Positions 1 through 11,661 of a DNA stretch of 64,000 bases are shown piece after piece; position 1 is the first letter of the stretch; the number at the start of each line of letters is the position of its first letter. Below the pieces are notes generated by a model. The model did no database searches. It was not told the DNA's origin and worked only from the letters and a program-made list of their open reading frames with translations. This DNA comes from Phymatolithon calcareum (lineage: Eukaryota > Rhodophyta > Florideophyceae > Hapalidiales): assembly GCA_977006965.1 (NCBI GenBank), contig OZ345384.1:1550001-1614000 (forward strand). Direction: 5' to 3'. The position numbers and the translations under genes were made by a program.

Positions 1-1773
1 ACTAGCCCCACCGGGGATTATTGCCGGATCAGGCTGTAAGTCTATCTAGCTCAATCTCCGGCACCCTGCATTGCCAGTATTGCCGCGATTTATCGCATTT
101 GCGTATTACCGTTCAAGATGTGCTCATTTGGGTTGCCAAGTCACTACCTCCCATTGTGCTTCCTTATTTATTCGAAGGCTTGGGCATACTTGATGATTTT
201 ATTTTGAGAGCTCCCAAAGCCTCACCTTGGAATAACGGGCCAGCTCTTGCGATATTCTCGAAGGTAAAGTCTTCTGGCTACTTAAAACGTTCTTGATTCG
301 TAATTTTCTTCCACAAGAGCTCCTGTGAGTCTCTTGCATTCAAAACTCATTTTCTGTACTCATCGTCGACGACGCCATAGTACGTTGTAAGGCAACTTGT
401 TCGATCACCGCGGTAAACCCACAGTAGGCACCTAATACTGATTTTCTCCAAAGGGATGCTCGGTTGAATGTCAAGCTTAGGCACCTTAAACGTGTCTTTC
501 TTTCTCTTCTGTAAAGGATACCCGGTAGCTTGCTTTCAATAGGAATCTTCATTGATCTGCCTTCTTCCTTTTCCCATATCTTAATTATTTCTTTCCTACT
601 CCTCTTCTTCGTGGCAGATCCCTCCTTGGATTTCTGAAGGGCTTGTCGCAAGTCTTCATAAATCTTGAGAAAATCAATATCCTTCATTGATTCCCTTATG
701 TCCTCATGTCTTCCATTAATTCATTCGTTTTGTGTGTTCCCCTTGTGGGACTAACAACACTTTGAGGGCCTAAGTTTCTTCCATTCTAATCTATTTGCTG
801 CGAGTTTGACTGCTGCTTGCACGACGAGATTCGGGACGTTGCCAAAGATTGACTCTGGGGTTGGTCGGACGCAGTGAAGTAGCACTTTACGAAGCAAGCG
901 GCTTTCGTCCACCATCGTATGTCTCTGGCGCAAAGTACCACGTCGATAGTGGGCTCCATAGACTCGTCGGCAATTGGCCTTCCCGATATTCTGGAGAACA
1001 TCTTGGCGCCTGTGGATCTGAGTTTGTTTTCGAACATTTGAAATGTTTGTGCATATAAAATAATTGCGTGTGAATTCTCATATGAGAGCACAACACGATA
1101 TCTGGACAAACATCTAGTTATATATTACTCCAGGCAAACCACGATGGTATTGGTTCTTGAGTTCAAAATATGCCAATGCATAGGGATTGACATGTTATCA
1201 AGTCAAATCAAGGTGAAGGTATCCTCTCTAAACGAATATAGCGTCATAGAGCCCGCAGATGTTTCGAACAGTTTCCATGCACCAATTTTAGACCGTGTGG
1301 AAGTCATATAAATGAATATTTGGGAGGTTTCTATACCGAAAATTTTACAGCGTATGCGGATAATGTTTGGTTCAGGACACCAGAGAAGACCTCAATTTAG
1401 GAAGGGCAGGATTAACAAAATGTTCGACAGTATTGTATGCCCACGATTCCCATGTTATACTCCATCGAATCTGTCGGAGTGTCAGATCTCGGGGTGTGAC
1501 CATATTTCTCTAGGTTTACAATTTGTGGTCTCTTTGATTTCCTTTGCATTATTAGGCGTCTTTACGGATTCTCATATATGTTTGAATGCGCAATTTACTT
1601 CAAAGAGGGCTTCTAGATGAAATCAATTCGATATCTACTCACTTTTAATGCGATCGATAGAAGCTTGTATAGAAGCTAAGGATATGTTCAAAAAGATGTA
1701 AGTTAGTTTAAAATCCGTTCCGGGTATGCTCTAGGATACTAGCACAATTGATTCCTCCGTTAAAGCAACCATT
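1..1773. other. Gene-poor stretch with decayed coding fragments
   Basis: No intact gene is recognisable. The minus strand between about 340 and 1109 carries short basic reading frames (for example a 115-codon frame at 340-687) that could be pieces of one broken gene, but they match no family I recognise. Part of this stretch (about 770-900) is a dispersed repeat with a second copy near 44605-44735. The rest is AT-rich and shows no transposon ends. Confidence 0.4.
770..900 (-). repeat. Dispersed coding-like repeat (copy 1)
   Basis: This sequence recurs, diverged, at about 44605-44735 in the same orientation. On the minus strand both copies can be read as a similar peptide (here PTPESIFGNVPNL, there PTQELIFGEGLDM), followed by a helical stretch rich in Ala, Val and Asn. 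The similarity at peptide level suggests remnants of a multicopy protein-coding gene of unknown family. Confidence 0.5.
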
Positions 1774-1794
1774 ATGATTGCTCATACTACGTGC

Positions 1795-1893
1795 GGAAGG
1801 AGTGTGGATTTGATGGATTTCTATATCAGGACGAACGGTTCATTATTTATTATAGACACAAATTCAACCATTTCGGAAACTCAGAATATGTTC
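1795..1893 (+). repeat. Weak ~99-bp duplicated unit flanking the hAT insertion
   Basis: A unit beginning GGAAGG at 1795 resembles the sequence that begins GGAAGG at 1894 and continues beyond the hAT element at 4535-4620 (both contain TGATGGA, CTATA, GGT-CATTATTT). Without the transposon the two would be adjacent, about 99 bp apart. The similarity is imperfect, and no function is proposed. Confidence 0.3.
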
Positions 1894-3265
1894 GGAAGGA
1901 ACAGGGGTAGGAGCAATATAATTGGAGAGAATTGGAAAAAAATCGTACGCCAAAATATATTGCAATTATTCTTGCCACGAAAATTAAAAATTGCTATTCT
2001 TTGTCTTAGCAATAATTGCAATAATGCAAATTAATTGCAATTAATTGCAGATTTCTCCCGGTTTTTACATTCCTCTATTACTTGGACCCTCTGCACGCTC
2101 GAACAGCCTGGGAGACTAGATTCTGATCCCAAAATCTGCTGTTCACTTTCAAAAAGAAAAGTGACTCGAAAAGCAAGGGTTCTAGCCTGGAGCGTTGATC
2201 AATAAGGACATACTTCGCAAGACTCCAAAGTCGTTCTACTTCAGCAGTGGAAGCCAAAATAAAATCACTATTGATGTACTCGTCTTCATGAGAGCTGTCG
2301 TCTCCAGCATTAAGTATGTCTTCAATGCCATCAGGAGCAATCCGTCGCGCAATATGATGATTCTCGACTAATTCATACAACAATCCTTGACAAGCAACAC
2401 GCTCTTCAGCCGTGATAGTATGCGTCCTCCTTTGCTGTATTTTCACGACATCAGATTCAAAATGAGGATCTGATATAATGGCACTGGTTGCAGAAATGCA
2501 CTGCATTCCGAGTCCGCGGCCTCTAAGTGGGCTCTGATCAGTGTTAGGACCATTTTTCTGCTGAGAAACAAGCTGGATAAGTCCATTCAGCAAGGCTCGC
2601 CCCCTTCGCAAGGCGAATTCCCTGCTCCTGAAGTTTCTTGGTTACCTTGTTTATAACTTCAAACATGCGAGTGTACCTTTGCACACGTGCAAAGCTTGCA
2701 CTATCAATGAGGATCAAGTCACAGTCCGGATTGTCACTGCTCTCAGAAAGCTGTGGGCAAATCCTAAGGAATCGTTCAAACATGTAAAAAAATCAGGACC
2801 AGCGTGTCTTGTTTGGCTTGAGAGGTTTCAGATCAGTGAGGCTTCTAAGAGCAGCAGCGCTCTTGATCTTGCGCTTGGCTTGCAGCATAGTATCCTCGAT
2901 ACTTTCATTGGCAGCTGACAAGTCATCGTTCGAGTTCACCCAGGCTTTCATTTCCAGATTAAGCTTGTGATTTATGCATCCAACGCGAGGAATATTGAGA
3001 AGATGCGCAACACGTTTATTCGTATTGCAGGGCAATTTGGCATGTTGCAAATTCCCCAAGTTCCGTGTTGTAAAATTTTTGGAATATGTCGCGGAAGAAC
3101 TGAACATGAGTTTCCGCGTTTAATTCTGTCGCTTCACTGTTCTCATCGGTTTGGTTAGCCATAGGCGAAACCCTAAGCAAAGTTGTTTGCACCTGTTCGA
3201 CGTTCTTCCACAAAGCGTTACCGTGCACATTGACTCTCTTCATGTAAACAGTAAACACGCCCATA

Positions 3266-3562
3266 CCCACCTGTGGCATAGTGGTAAAACTGCCTCCGCG
3301 CACCTGTGCGCTATTTCGGTATGATACAGGCAGGAATGTTGAGGTCGCCGTTTCGAGTCCTGTCACAAGCAAGAATTGAATTAACGTTCCGCAAAGGGCA
3401 CACGAATGCCGCCGTGGAGTGGTGTGCAGCAGTACTAGCGCGAAGCAGATACGCGAGTACCATGAATAGATCCATATCAGGAACATATAGAGGACCCCTA
3501 GATGTTGAATAATGTACACTTTGTATAATTCGAATAACCTGTAATAAACAAACAAACAAACG
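3266..3562 (+). mobile_element. tRNA-headed SINE inserted in the hAT transposase
   Basis: A 297-bp insertion is flanked by the 8-bp direct repeat CGCCCATA (3258-3265 and 3563-3570). Its left part is a tRNA-like head with an A-box-like TGGCATAGTGG and a B-box-like TTTCGAGTCC. Its right end is a simple (AAAC)n tail at about 3545-3561. Promoter head, simple-repeat tail and target duplication are the hallmarks of a tRNA-derived SINE moved by a LINE reverse transcriptase. No LINE partner was recognised in the window. Confidence 0.8.
3272..3367 (+). other. tRNA-like promoter head of the SINE
   Basis: TGTGGCA at 3272-3278 pairs with TGTCACA at 3361-3367 over seven positions (one G-T), like an acceptor stem. 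TGCCT (3291-3295) can pair with AGGCA (3329-3333) as an anticodon stem enclosing an oversized loop. The T-stem is poorly paired. An intron-containing tRNA gene is the alternative. The AAAC tail and target duplication around the larger unit make a SINE head more likely. Confidence 0.6.
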
Positions 3563-4689
3563 CGCCCATATAGTGCATACAATTTTCCGTCCAGCCATCA
3601 TGCACGATTGCTCCTTTCTTCCCGGCCAGCTCTGTTGAAATTTCCTTTTCGACAAGTTTTGTGAGCTCAAGTATTACCTCTTTCATTTTCTTAGCTGAAA
3701 AAACAGAGTTATGCCTGGAAAAGTACGTATATTTAACCCATACGATAGAAAAGTTTTTGTTGACCATGAGTTTAATCCAATCGTACATAGCCTTGTCGGT
3801 GGGGTTAGACGAGACAGAAGTCCAAAACCTTGAGATTGTACCTCCATTTTCCAGACCTATTTTTCTGGCTTCAAAAAAGGACTCCTTAAGTGCTTCTTCC
3901 CCATAACATGATTTCAAGTGGCTCACGGGGTTAGTAAAACCAGTACCGACTACTGACCTCATGATGATCCCTCCGAGGGGCAACTCCATGAGTGCTTCTG
4001 CTTTCCATTTTCGATCTGGATCCCGAGATAGTGTCCACGCTCGCTTGCACTGTCCCAACTCAGAATCTGTTCGACTTGCTCCTTTGCTCCAACTTCCGGC
4101 TGGGTGATAGTCGTGGAACCGGTTTTGCGCTTCTTCGCGATTGACTTCATAGCTGAGCTTCTGAAAAGCTCTCTAAAGTCAATTGTAGCTGATAATGAGC
4201 TGAAAATGACACAGATGACTGCAATATGTATAGCAGGCGATTTGCAAAACTAGCATCCTAGTGGACCGGCAGGTGAGGGTCGTCTGGCGATAGTCGCCCA
4301 GCGATAGTCGCCAGGTACCAACAGAAGCATTCGTTTCTCTTGGTGGTAAACGAAAACAACAGAAGAAGCAATTAATTGGAATTAATTGGAAAATGTTTAC
4401 GGCAACAAATAAATTATTGCAATTATTCAGAGAAGAAAAATGAACAATTGGAATTGGAGGATTTTAGAAAATTAAGTATTGCATTGCACTAATTGCAATT
4501 AATTTTTTTTCCAATTAATTTTATCGCACCCCTGGGAAGGAATATTAGCTCTGATGGACATCTATACGGGAAGAAATGGTCCATTATTTTTCTGTACGAA
4601 AAATCGAGTTAATATTTCTCCTGAAAAGCTATGTACATATATCAAGACTCTCCCGTCCAGAACGAGGCAAAATTTATTGTCATTGATTC

Positions 4690-5965
4690 TCAAGAACCGT
4701 AACGAAGCTCAATTGTACCGATAGAAGTAAGCTCTGCAAGAGCATAAGAGTTCTCCTTGTCTACAACTGCGATGTAAAGTAACTTTTCCGAGAAACGTTT
4801 CTTCTCGAAACAACGATATATAGCAACGACATCCCAACATAGGACGAAGTAGTAGTACCCGGCCCCTCCTCGCCTGGCGCTGTGCTCTGTCAGTTTTTCT
4901 CATATGATAACGCCCTTAGCCATTTTACCGATTGTGTTTCGGTAGGTGTCGTGGTCTATTCGTCGCCCAGATTGAAGACTCTTTGAAAACACAATAGGAA
5001 ATAGAGGTCCTTCCATGGTTCCAAATGGTCGCAGCACACACAGCCAACGTATAAACGCAGAAAACCCACAAATAGAGATGTGCAGCCTCCTTGTAATCTG
5101 AAGATGTGTTTTGGAGGTCTGACTATTTTTCGTAAAATCCAGAGTCGCAATAATTGCCCTATCGATTCTATTTCCCGTGAATCGTAAAGATTCTGATCTA
5201 ATGTGAAACAATTCATTGGCACAGGAGACAGAAGAGAACTGCATAGAATTGATCATGGCATATTCCATTTCGAAAATTTTAACATCCATGTCACCAGTTA
5301 TAGCTCTCTGAATAAACGGTTCCACATAGGAAGTAATGAGCATCTGCACATCATCGTGGATTTCATAATGCGCACGTTTCGCGATATTTTACAGACAGTC
5401 CTGCTGAGATAGAGTCAGGGCCTTGATAGAGACTATTACATCTTCGCACTGTCCAGAATTTCCTCTATAGCGACCATTAGAGAAGTCCACATATGGCCCA
5501 GTATGTCTTCGAGATCTCCAATAGCTCACAACAGAGCTCCATATATTAGCACCAGTGGTGTGTGCTCCAAGTCCTTCATATCCTTGCGAGAGGGGACCAA
5601 ATCGCTCGAAAATTAGTGCGAGAGCTATAGAAACTGGACGAAAGTCGGGACTATATAGTATTAGGGTCCACTCCTGTGCGCTGAAGAGCCAAATCGTAGC
5701 GCTTCTTGTTTGATACAAGAATAAGGTACAAGGAGATTTCCCTTGTACCCTATTCTTGTCTCATTTGATGTCGGATTTCTGACAATATTTCGAGCACGAT
5801 GAATTGCTCGTCGAGTACCCGGAAATTCTTGAAATGCAGCTTATGGATTTGGAATTTCGATGGAAGATCTTTATAGCGAAGCCATTCTCAGGGATTGTGC
5901 GCGAGCTTTTCGACCTGTTATTCTTCGCTTTAAATGCAGTACCGCTTTTTTGCAACATGTGTCAG
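4690..5965 (-). pseudogene. Crypton-like tyrosine recombinase relic
   Basis: This is a decayed paralogue of the recombinase at 62829-64000. Shared stretches include the N-terminal RARNIVRNPTSNETRIGYKG, then SIALALIFERFGPLSQGYEG, LHISICGFSAFIRWLC, RRIDHDTYR, EHSARRGGAGY and the end ELRYGS. The frame is broken near 5370, near 4900 and upstream of 5720. The first catalytic arginine region, SVSRADEM in the intact copy, reads SVSCANEL here, so the Arg is replaced by Cys. It is therefore inactive by both frameshift and active-site loss. N-terminal limits are uncertain because the frame decays beyond 5900. Confidence 0.82.
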
Positions 5966-6331
5966 ATTTTGTTGAATTTGAAGGAATAATAATCGTTCTG
6001 GGCATGCACCACATTGCTATGGGTCTCCATATTTCTAAATTTCGGCTGCATAATATGATGATATACATGAACACACGCAGTGTACAGAATTGTTTATGTA
6101 CACTTCGTTTGTACGTTAAGTTTTCCGGGTTGCACGTATCCATACACATAACACAGGAAGTGATATAATTATTAATATTAATAATACAGTCAACCCTCGA
6201 TAACTGGATAGCTCCTGTCGGGGGGTGAGAAATCCAGATATCGAGAATATTCTAGGAGTGAATTTATATCATATCGCAGAAACTACACGTGTACCTCAGT
6301 TTCTACAGATTATCAGATTCTATGAAAGAAA

Positions 6332-7930
6332 TCAGTAATCCGACGCTGTTGCATCGCCAAGCACTTCTCCTTTTCGCAGCCTCATCTGAGCGTGCACCAC
6401 AGCCCGCATGACCGAGCGATCCAAGATCTCACCATTTTTCAGCACTCTCTTTGTGATGGTCAGCGCCTTCAGTTGCTCTGAAATTGTGGGAAGCTCTACG
6501 AAAGTGTCATCATCACCTTCCGCATCTTCTTCCAAAGCTTCTACGTCCCGCCTCTGATTCATCATTCCCAAAGCATCTTCCACGAGTTCGTCGACCGACA
6601 TCTGCTGGACGAATGGCTCTTTTTCATCACGGTTTAGAAGATTTGCGATGCTCATCCGTGATACAGCTGGCGCTAATACATTCATCAAGTTTTCGAGGTC
6701 GTTATCTGTTTCGTCAACGACACTTTCTTGTCTCAAATTGTCCTCGCTCAAATTCTAGTCTAACAACCCTGTTTTCTTCCAGCAATTGAAAATGATTTCC
6801 CCTGGAAAGTCTTCCCATATTTGCGAACTTCAGCGCATTGCAGTCAGTTGGTCAATGCCGTAAATGTTTTTCACTCCAGCGTCAATGAATTCCAGTGATC
6901 GACTGTATTGTATCTTTCTGTATCGCGTTTTGAAGGAGGCGATTATTCCAGCATCAAAAGGCTGGAGTTTTGAAGTCGTGTTTACCGGCAGAAACACAAT
7001 TTCCACATTTCTGAGCTGTGGGTGATTTTCTGGCGTTCCGTTTGGGTTGGCGTTGTCAAGGAGCAGTACGACTTCGCGATTTAGCGTGGTTCCAATGTAC
7101 TTATCAAATCTATTCAGCCAAGATTGAAATAAGTCCGAGCGAATCCATGCTTTTCTGTTGTATGAGTAGTCAAATCCGAGTTCTTCACCGCTTTTCCCAC
7201 GAAAGCAGCGTGGCTTCTTTGCCTTTCCGATGATCATTAAAGGAAAATTTTCCGTTCCATCAGCATTCGTACAGAACAAATATTTCAACCGCACCTTGTC
7301 TTTCTTGCGCCCATTCATCTGCTCATGTGCTATAGTTTTGCAACGGGCCAGGGGATAAAAAAGGCCGGTTTCGTCAGCGTTCCAAATGTCGTTGATGTTA
7401 TTGTTTTTAAGTTTCTCATGCAATTCAGGAAGGCTTCCCTCGATTGTACTGTCATCAGCATCGTTGGATTCACCATGTATAGTAAACGCTTTTAGTTTAA
7501 AGCGCTTCTGAAATTTCTCCAGCCACCCAGAGGAGAACTTAAAAGAGATTTGATCCTCTGGTGACCGTTTGGCATTAATTCCTTCGAGAATTCGGCTGCC
7601 TTGCATTTTGATCATTTCACCATTTACACAAACTTTCTCCGTATGCATAAAGCGAACCCAATTGGAGAGGCACTGTTCGAGCTCTGGATTCTTTCCCATT
7701 CTGTGGCGCTTCAAATGACTTGCAGTGTGCACGGACAACATTGATGGAGAACCGATAATTCTCGAAATTGTGAGCCGGAACTGCTGTTGTGCCCATAAGG
7801 CCAGTTCCCTCTGAGAGCCTGAACGTCCCTCAGACTTACGGCGCTCATTTTCGGCAGCAATCATTGCTTTCTGATGGTGGGTCAGAGAATTCAGTCGCTG
7901 TCCCCGTCTAGACGTAAGATACTTCGGCAT
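6332..7930 (-). pseudogene. pogo/Tigger DDE transposase with two premature stops
   Basis: One frame runs from ATG at 7930 to 6332, interrupted by TGA at 6830-6832 and TAG at 6755-6757. Full length would be about 532 codons, normal for Tigger transposases. In order it contains an N-terminal helix-turn-helix (residues ~10-65), a CENP-B-like second DNA-binding domain (~75-145, ending FSSGWLEKFQKRF) and the DDE core. The three acidic positions are present: NADETGLFY, LLLDNANPNG (usually DN-x-xx-H) and LQPFDAGIIASFK. After the TGA the same frame continues with IWEDFPGEIIFNCWKKTGLL, the usual C-terminal helix, and an acidic tail. Apart from the two stops the frame is intact, so inactivation looks recent. 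Read-through or a sequencing error cannot be excluded. Confidence 0.9.
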
Positions 7931-9963
7931 CGTGGATAGTCAGACAGTGCGAACCTCGGAGTGAAACGGGCGAGTAGATTCTGTTTGTCGGTTTCGCTAC
8001 CTGGTCTCGCTTTAGTCAAAGTCATTAATGAAGGAATTGAGATTATCAAAACGGCAATGCACAATGACCATTATTGTCGTTCACAATCCTGGACTAATCG
8101 AGACCTACACTCAGATACAGTAGAGATAATGTGCCCGGTAAATTAGAAATCTAGTTGGAACGGTCATATTTGATGCACTCATCTTTCTGAGAGTTCCAAA
8201 CGAATTAACATCCATCCAGTCTGTTGTCCTGTCCTTACGCCGGCAACACTATAATAGTTTGTAATGGAAAGATATTTACTCAACAGAATGAAAACAGAAC
8301 CATAGCTCTACTGTGAACTGAGAGTTCGTACAACTTAAAGCAACAAACATATTCGCAATTCGTTGTGCCCACTCGCAATCAGCGCACGAGACCCGGATGA
8401 CAATCGTCAGCCTCCCAAAATGCGAAATATTATCCAAATCCACTCATATTGAATCTCAGCGTTTTTCAAACAGTAGCCCGTCGAGACATTGATTCGCCTA
8501 CTGACGTTGTCGTATATGGGGACACCAAGAGAGCAGATGCTGACGGCAAATCAGGCGCGATTGTCAGCGAAATGCTTCACGCAAACGCTGCCTTGCTACG
8601 ATGGATGTCACAACGATGGAGCCGGACAAGAATGGAGTGCACCTCCCAAACAGTGATGGATTAGCCGACAAAAAGCACCGCCGTTGGCAGTGATACTGCG
8701 GAGTTTTCGCTGGGAGATGGGCCCATGTGGCAGAGGCAGCCGATCGTGCTAATTGCGGTAATCGATGCCGTCACACTCGGCGAATCTGAGCATCCAGGTG
8801 ACAGACAAGCGGATGGTGATGTGATTCTATAAATTCAAGTAATTGCAATTGTTGACATCGTTAGGCTCGTGGAAACTGTCCGCTTCGGAACCGCACCATC
8901 ACTGGAAGATCTGGGTGACGCCGATGTATCAGTGGATACCTGCATAAATGATGCGCCTGCTCTGAACCAACTGCGGCAAAAGCTTCCAGCGGATAAGGTT
9001 GGAGAATCTGACGAGCAGTCAGTTGGTATCTCACTTTTGGACACACTCACAGAAGTCCCAAAACCGCGTTCAGAGTTGGGGAATATAGACGCCGTTGACA
9101 GCAACAGGCTTTACGCAGTGAATTTAGGAGAGATAGTCCCACCGGATGGTAAAAAGATAAGCCGGAAAGGCCTTGAGCGCTTTTCGCAGATGGCGACAGA
9201 CCGACCGGAAAAGTCACGAACGTAGATGGAGGCTCGGCGGATAGCAGCGATACAGCGGGGGTTGCGAGGGCCAAGTGCGGCGGGAGGTAGCTGATATTGA
9301 CATGCTGAATGCGGCGATTGATACTGATATACTTCCTGACGCTGAAAACCGGGGTGAAAAAGAATATGCTGGCGAAGGAATTGTAGAAATCCTCACAGTT
9401 GTAGTTGCATATGGGACGGCACTGACGAGATGGGTTTTTCATGACTTTAGGCGGCTGTAGGGGCACACGTGCAGTTGTAAAGAGCTGGGTCGCTTATGTC
9501 TTCGCAGAAATCCCCATACGCAGATTATGTGGTAGTTAAGATCATGTTCGACGGCACTGTCGGGATTGGGATTGCTGCCGATATGGATGGCTGCGTGCTG
9601 GCGCAGTGCCAACAGTCCCTGTAGACGTGGTTGGTAATAAGATGCTCACACACTCGAGAACTCTTCCAGATGTCGGGCCGCCATAGAGATGGAGGGCTTA
9701 GAAAGCACAGTCCGCGGATGGATGATCTGCGCTCACTTCATTTCTCGATATGATGGCATTCAGCCGCGTGAACATAATTGCACACGCGTAGAATATGCTC
9801 CGGGCCACTTACTCAAAAATTTTATAAAATTTAAGCTAGGCGCCGTGCCTCCGCCGTCAGGATATTCTACTACGACAGTATTCTGAATATCTTATAATTT
9901 CGATAAATTTTGGTGTAAACGGTATTCGTGGACGCATACAATATTCTGAAAACTGAGGATATA
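7931..9963. other. Non-transposase interior of the Tigger element
   Basis: Two kilobases lie inside the terminal repeats but upstream of the transposase start. About 8440-9460 has more balanced base composition and short open plus-strand frames (for example 8869-9225, 118 codons) rich in Asp, Glu and Val. They resemble no family I know. It may be promoter and subterminal sequence, captured host DNA or an older nested insertion. No second pair of ends was seen. Confidence 0.4.
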
Positions 9964-10256
9964 CGCTTAAAGAGGATCCAGTTATCGAGGGTTGACTGTA
10001 CATATGTACACTCATAGTGTAGAATAAAGTGTCCATATTTTACGGATGTACATTAGACCATTAATAAATGAAACTATATTTTTCCTGAGGACTCATAGAA
10101 AAGTATGTACTCTCAGAATACGAATGGATGTCCAAATGTAACGTGTATGGCCTCGTGATGAGTCTCAGGTGTATGACAGCTTGGAGTCATGCACTTTATT
10201 CTCTGTACTGGTTTGGTCCAGCAGTGGCTGCCCAGTACGCGCATCGTCAAGGCACC

Positions 10257-11661
10257 ATGGCGACTGTCTCTTTGTCTTTCCTCAACATTATGTGGGTTCA
10301 ATGCGTCGAGACATTCCTCCACGCACTTCTTCGCCGGAGTTGGGATGAAATTCTCCTCTAGGCGAATGAAAAGTCAAGGAAAAATACGAAGATGAGGCTA
10401 CACGAAATAAAGTTTTGAATTAAGTCGACATATTGGGCAGTAAAACAGCCTCTGCTACCGCTGTGAATGATTCTACCGCTCTTGTCAAGAACTTGTGTCG
10501 CCAGATTTACGAAGTCGGATACGAGAAAATGGTCAAAAACTACCTTCAGGAAGCTGTGTACTCTGGTGCGAACGAAACTGCAACTGAAACATTGTACAGT
10601 CCAAACAGTGCACGCCTCGATGGCGTACAAGACAGGATCAAGCGAGTTTCTGTAATTTTGAGCCAGTACAGCGGGGTGCAAGTGGGAGCATCTTCAACGA
10701 TGTAAAATTTGTGGTCTATCATGGGTTTTTCCACATTTTGGCAAAAAGCGAGAAAACACATGTTGCCTCCTGGTGGACCATTCTCGGGAAAAAGTCACAT
10801 TTCATAAATTTGGCAATGCTCACGTGGCCGTACGCCCTTGGAGCTTCGTCAAACTCAAAAATCGATGCTTGATGTCGCATTATCTGGGAGAAATTGCGCT
10901 GTTTACTGCATCAAAGAGCGGAAATGCTAATATTCTAAGCGCCTGTCCATCCACAGAGCGGAACGTGCAGTCCTGGTTAAAGGAATTGATGAATAGCACG
11001 CCGGAAAGCGAATCGTGTTCTGGTCTACTTGGAGCCAGCTGAGAAAACTAGCCTTCTGCGATACATTCAGAGTCTGAACTACTCAACTGGATGTTCCTTC
11101 GAATCCATGTGGAAGAATTCCGAGAACATTGCGAACCTTCTCAGAAAGCGAAAAGTTGGATCTGCCACTGTTCTGGAAGCCAAAGTGCAATCGCTCGCGT
11201 AATTAGCAAGAGTAGTCTGCCTACTTCCGCTGTCTCGATAGCCTTTGTTGTGTCAGGGAAAGTAGTTTGGAGTGCTGCTGTTGATGCTTTCGGTGCCATC
11301 AAGAACGACAGTACTACGCGGCACTCTGACCAAAATGAGGGAGCTGGAGAAGAGTCGCCTAGCGATTCCGGATTAGGAATATCCTCGTAACACGAAACAA
11401 CTTGCCGAATTGATGCGGATGGTGCCGGTTATCCACATTTCGGTAAGAACTTTGCCGTTCAAATTTTCCATTGGCAAGGTCGTCAGTTTTATTTTGAGTC
11501 TCATCGACGCAGACGGAAATCCGGCGGATAAGAAACAAACGCTGAACAATGAGAAAGATACGGAATTTGAGGAAGAGAGGAAGATGAGGATGGAAATGCT
11601 AGTGATGATGGGAGTTGACTTTGGGAAAGGCGCGTGCAGTGATGGTGGCAATTCCAACTGA
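10257..11661 (+). pseudogene. Dead paralogue of the acidic-tailed orphan gene at 60.7 kb
   Basis: Pieces in different frames line up in order with the 454-residue protein at 60727-62091. They are the start MATVSLSFLNIMWVQCVETF; then ALVKNLCRQIYEVGYEKMVK (intact copy: LSKKLRRQVYEVGMRKYI); then a stretch matching VVYHGFF and HVASWW (intact: VLYHAIF, HCVSWW); then LNYSTGC; then KQLAELMRM (intact: MQLGEVMRV); and finally an acidic tail. Stops and frameshifts lie near 10360, 10430, 10705, 11042 and 11390. Total length is close to the intact coding length, so it decayed by point changes rather than truncation. Function is unknown. Confidence 0.75.

Larger units (their letters stand above)
2078..4150 (-). 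pseudogene. hAT transposase pseudogene
   Basis: The reading frame is split into blocks. The first (4150 downward) is basic with a BED-finger-like piece containing NPVSHLKSCYG. A second (to about 3571) ends in the hAT motif VHDGWTENCMHYMG. A third (3257-3017) begins GVFTVYMKRVNVHG. A fourth (about 3030-2793) holds the conserved GCINHKLNLEMKAWV and PNKTRWS. The last ends with the C-terminal dimerisation region (SDFILASTAEVERLWSLAK, near 2260-2200). Lesions seen are frameshifts near 4040, 3030 and 2605, an in-frame TGA after TRWS at 2793, and a SINE insertion at 3266-3570. Deleting that insertion plus one target copy (305 bp) brings the second and third blocks back into one frame. Family assignment is firm, and the gene is not functional. 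Confidence 0.88.
1902..4534 (-). mobile_element. Complete hAT-superfamily transposon (dead)
   Basis: The element starts CAGGGGTAGGAGCAATAT at 1902 and ends with the inverted counterpart (reverse strand CAGGGGTGCGATAAAATT) at 4534. Both ends are followed inward by AATTGG-rich subterminal sequence. It is flanked by a perfect 8-bp direct repeat GGAAGGAA (1894-1901 and 4535-4542), the target-duplication length of hAT elements. The interior encodes a broken hAT transposase on the minus strand. Numerous ATTGCAATTA and AATTGGAATT motifs near both ends look like subterminal transposase-binding repeats. A SINE-like insertion lies inside. The ends and target duplication are intact, so the element might still be mobilised in trans. 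Confidence 0.9.
6187..9998 (-). mobile_element. Complete pogo/Tigger-type (Tc1/mariner superfamily) element
   Basis: The left end CAGTCAACCCTCGATAACTG at 6187 is repeated exactly in inverted form at the right end, finishing at 9998 (23 bp identical). Both ends are flanked by TA (6185-6186 and 9999-10000), the target duplication of Tc1/mariner-type elements. A pogo-type transposase with two premature stops fills the left part on the minus strand. About 2 kb between the transposase start (7930) and the right end is not transposase. Confidence 0.92.

Noticed and set aside
3272-3367. A genuine intron-containing tRNA gene
   Set aside because: The T-stem is poorly paired, and the segment is the head of a longer insertion with a simple-repeat tail and target duplication, which fits a SINE better.
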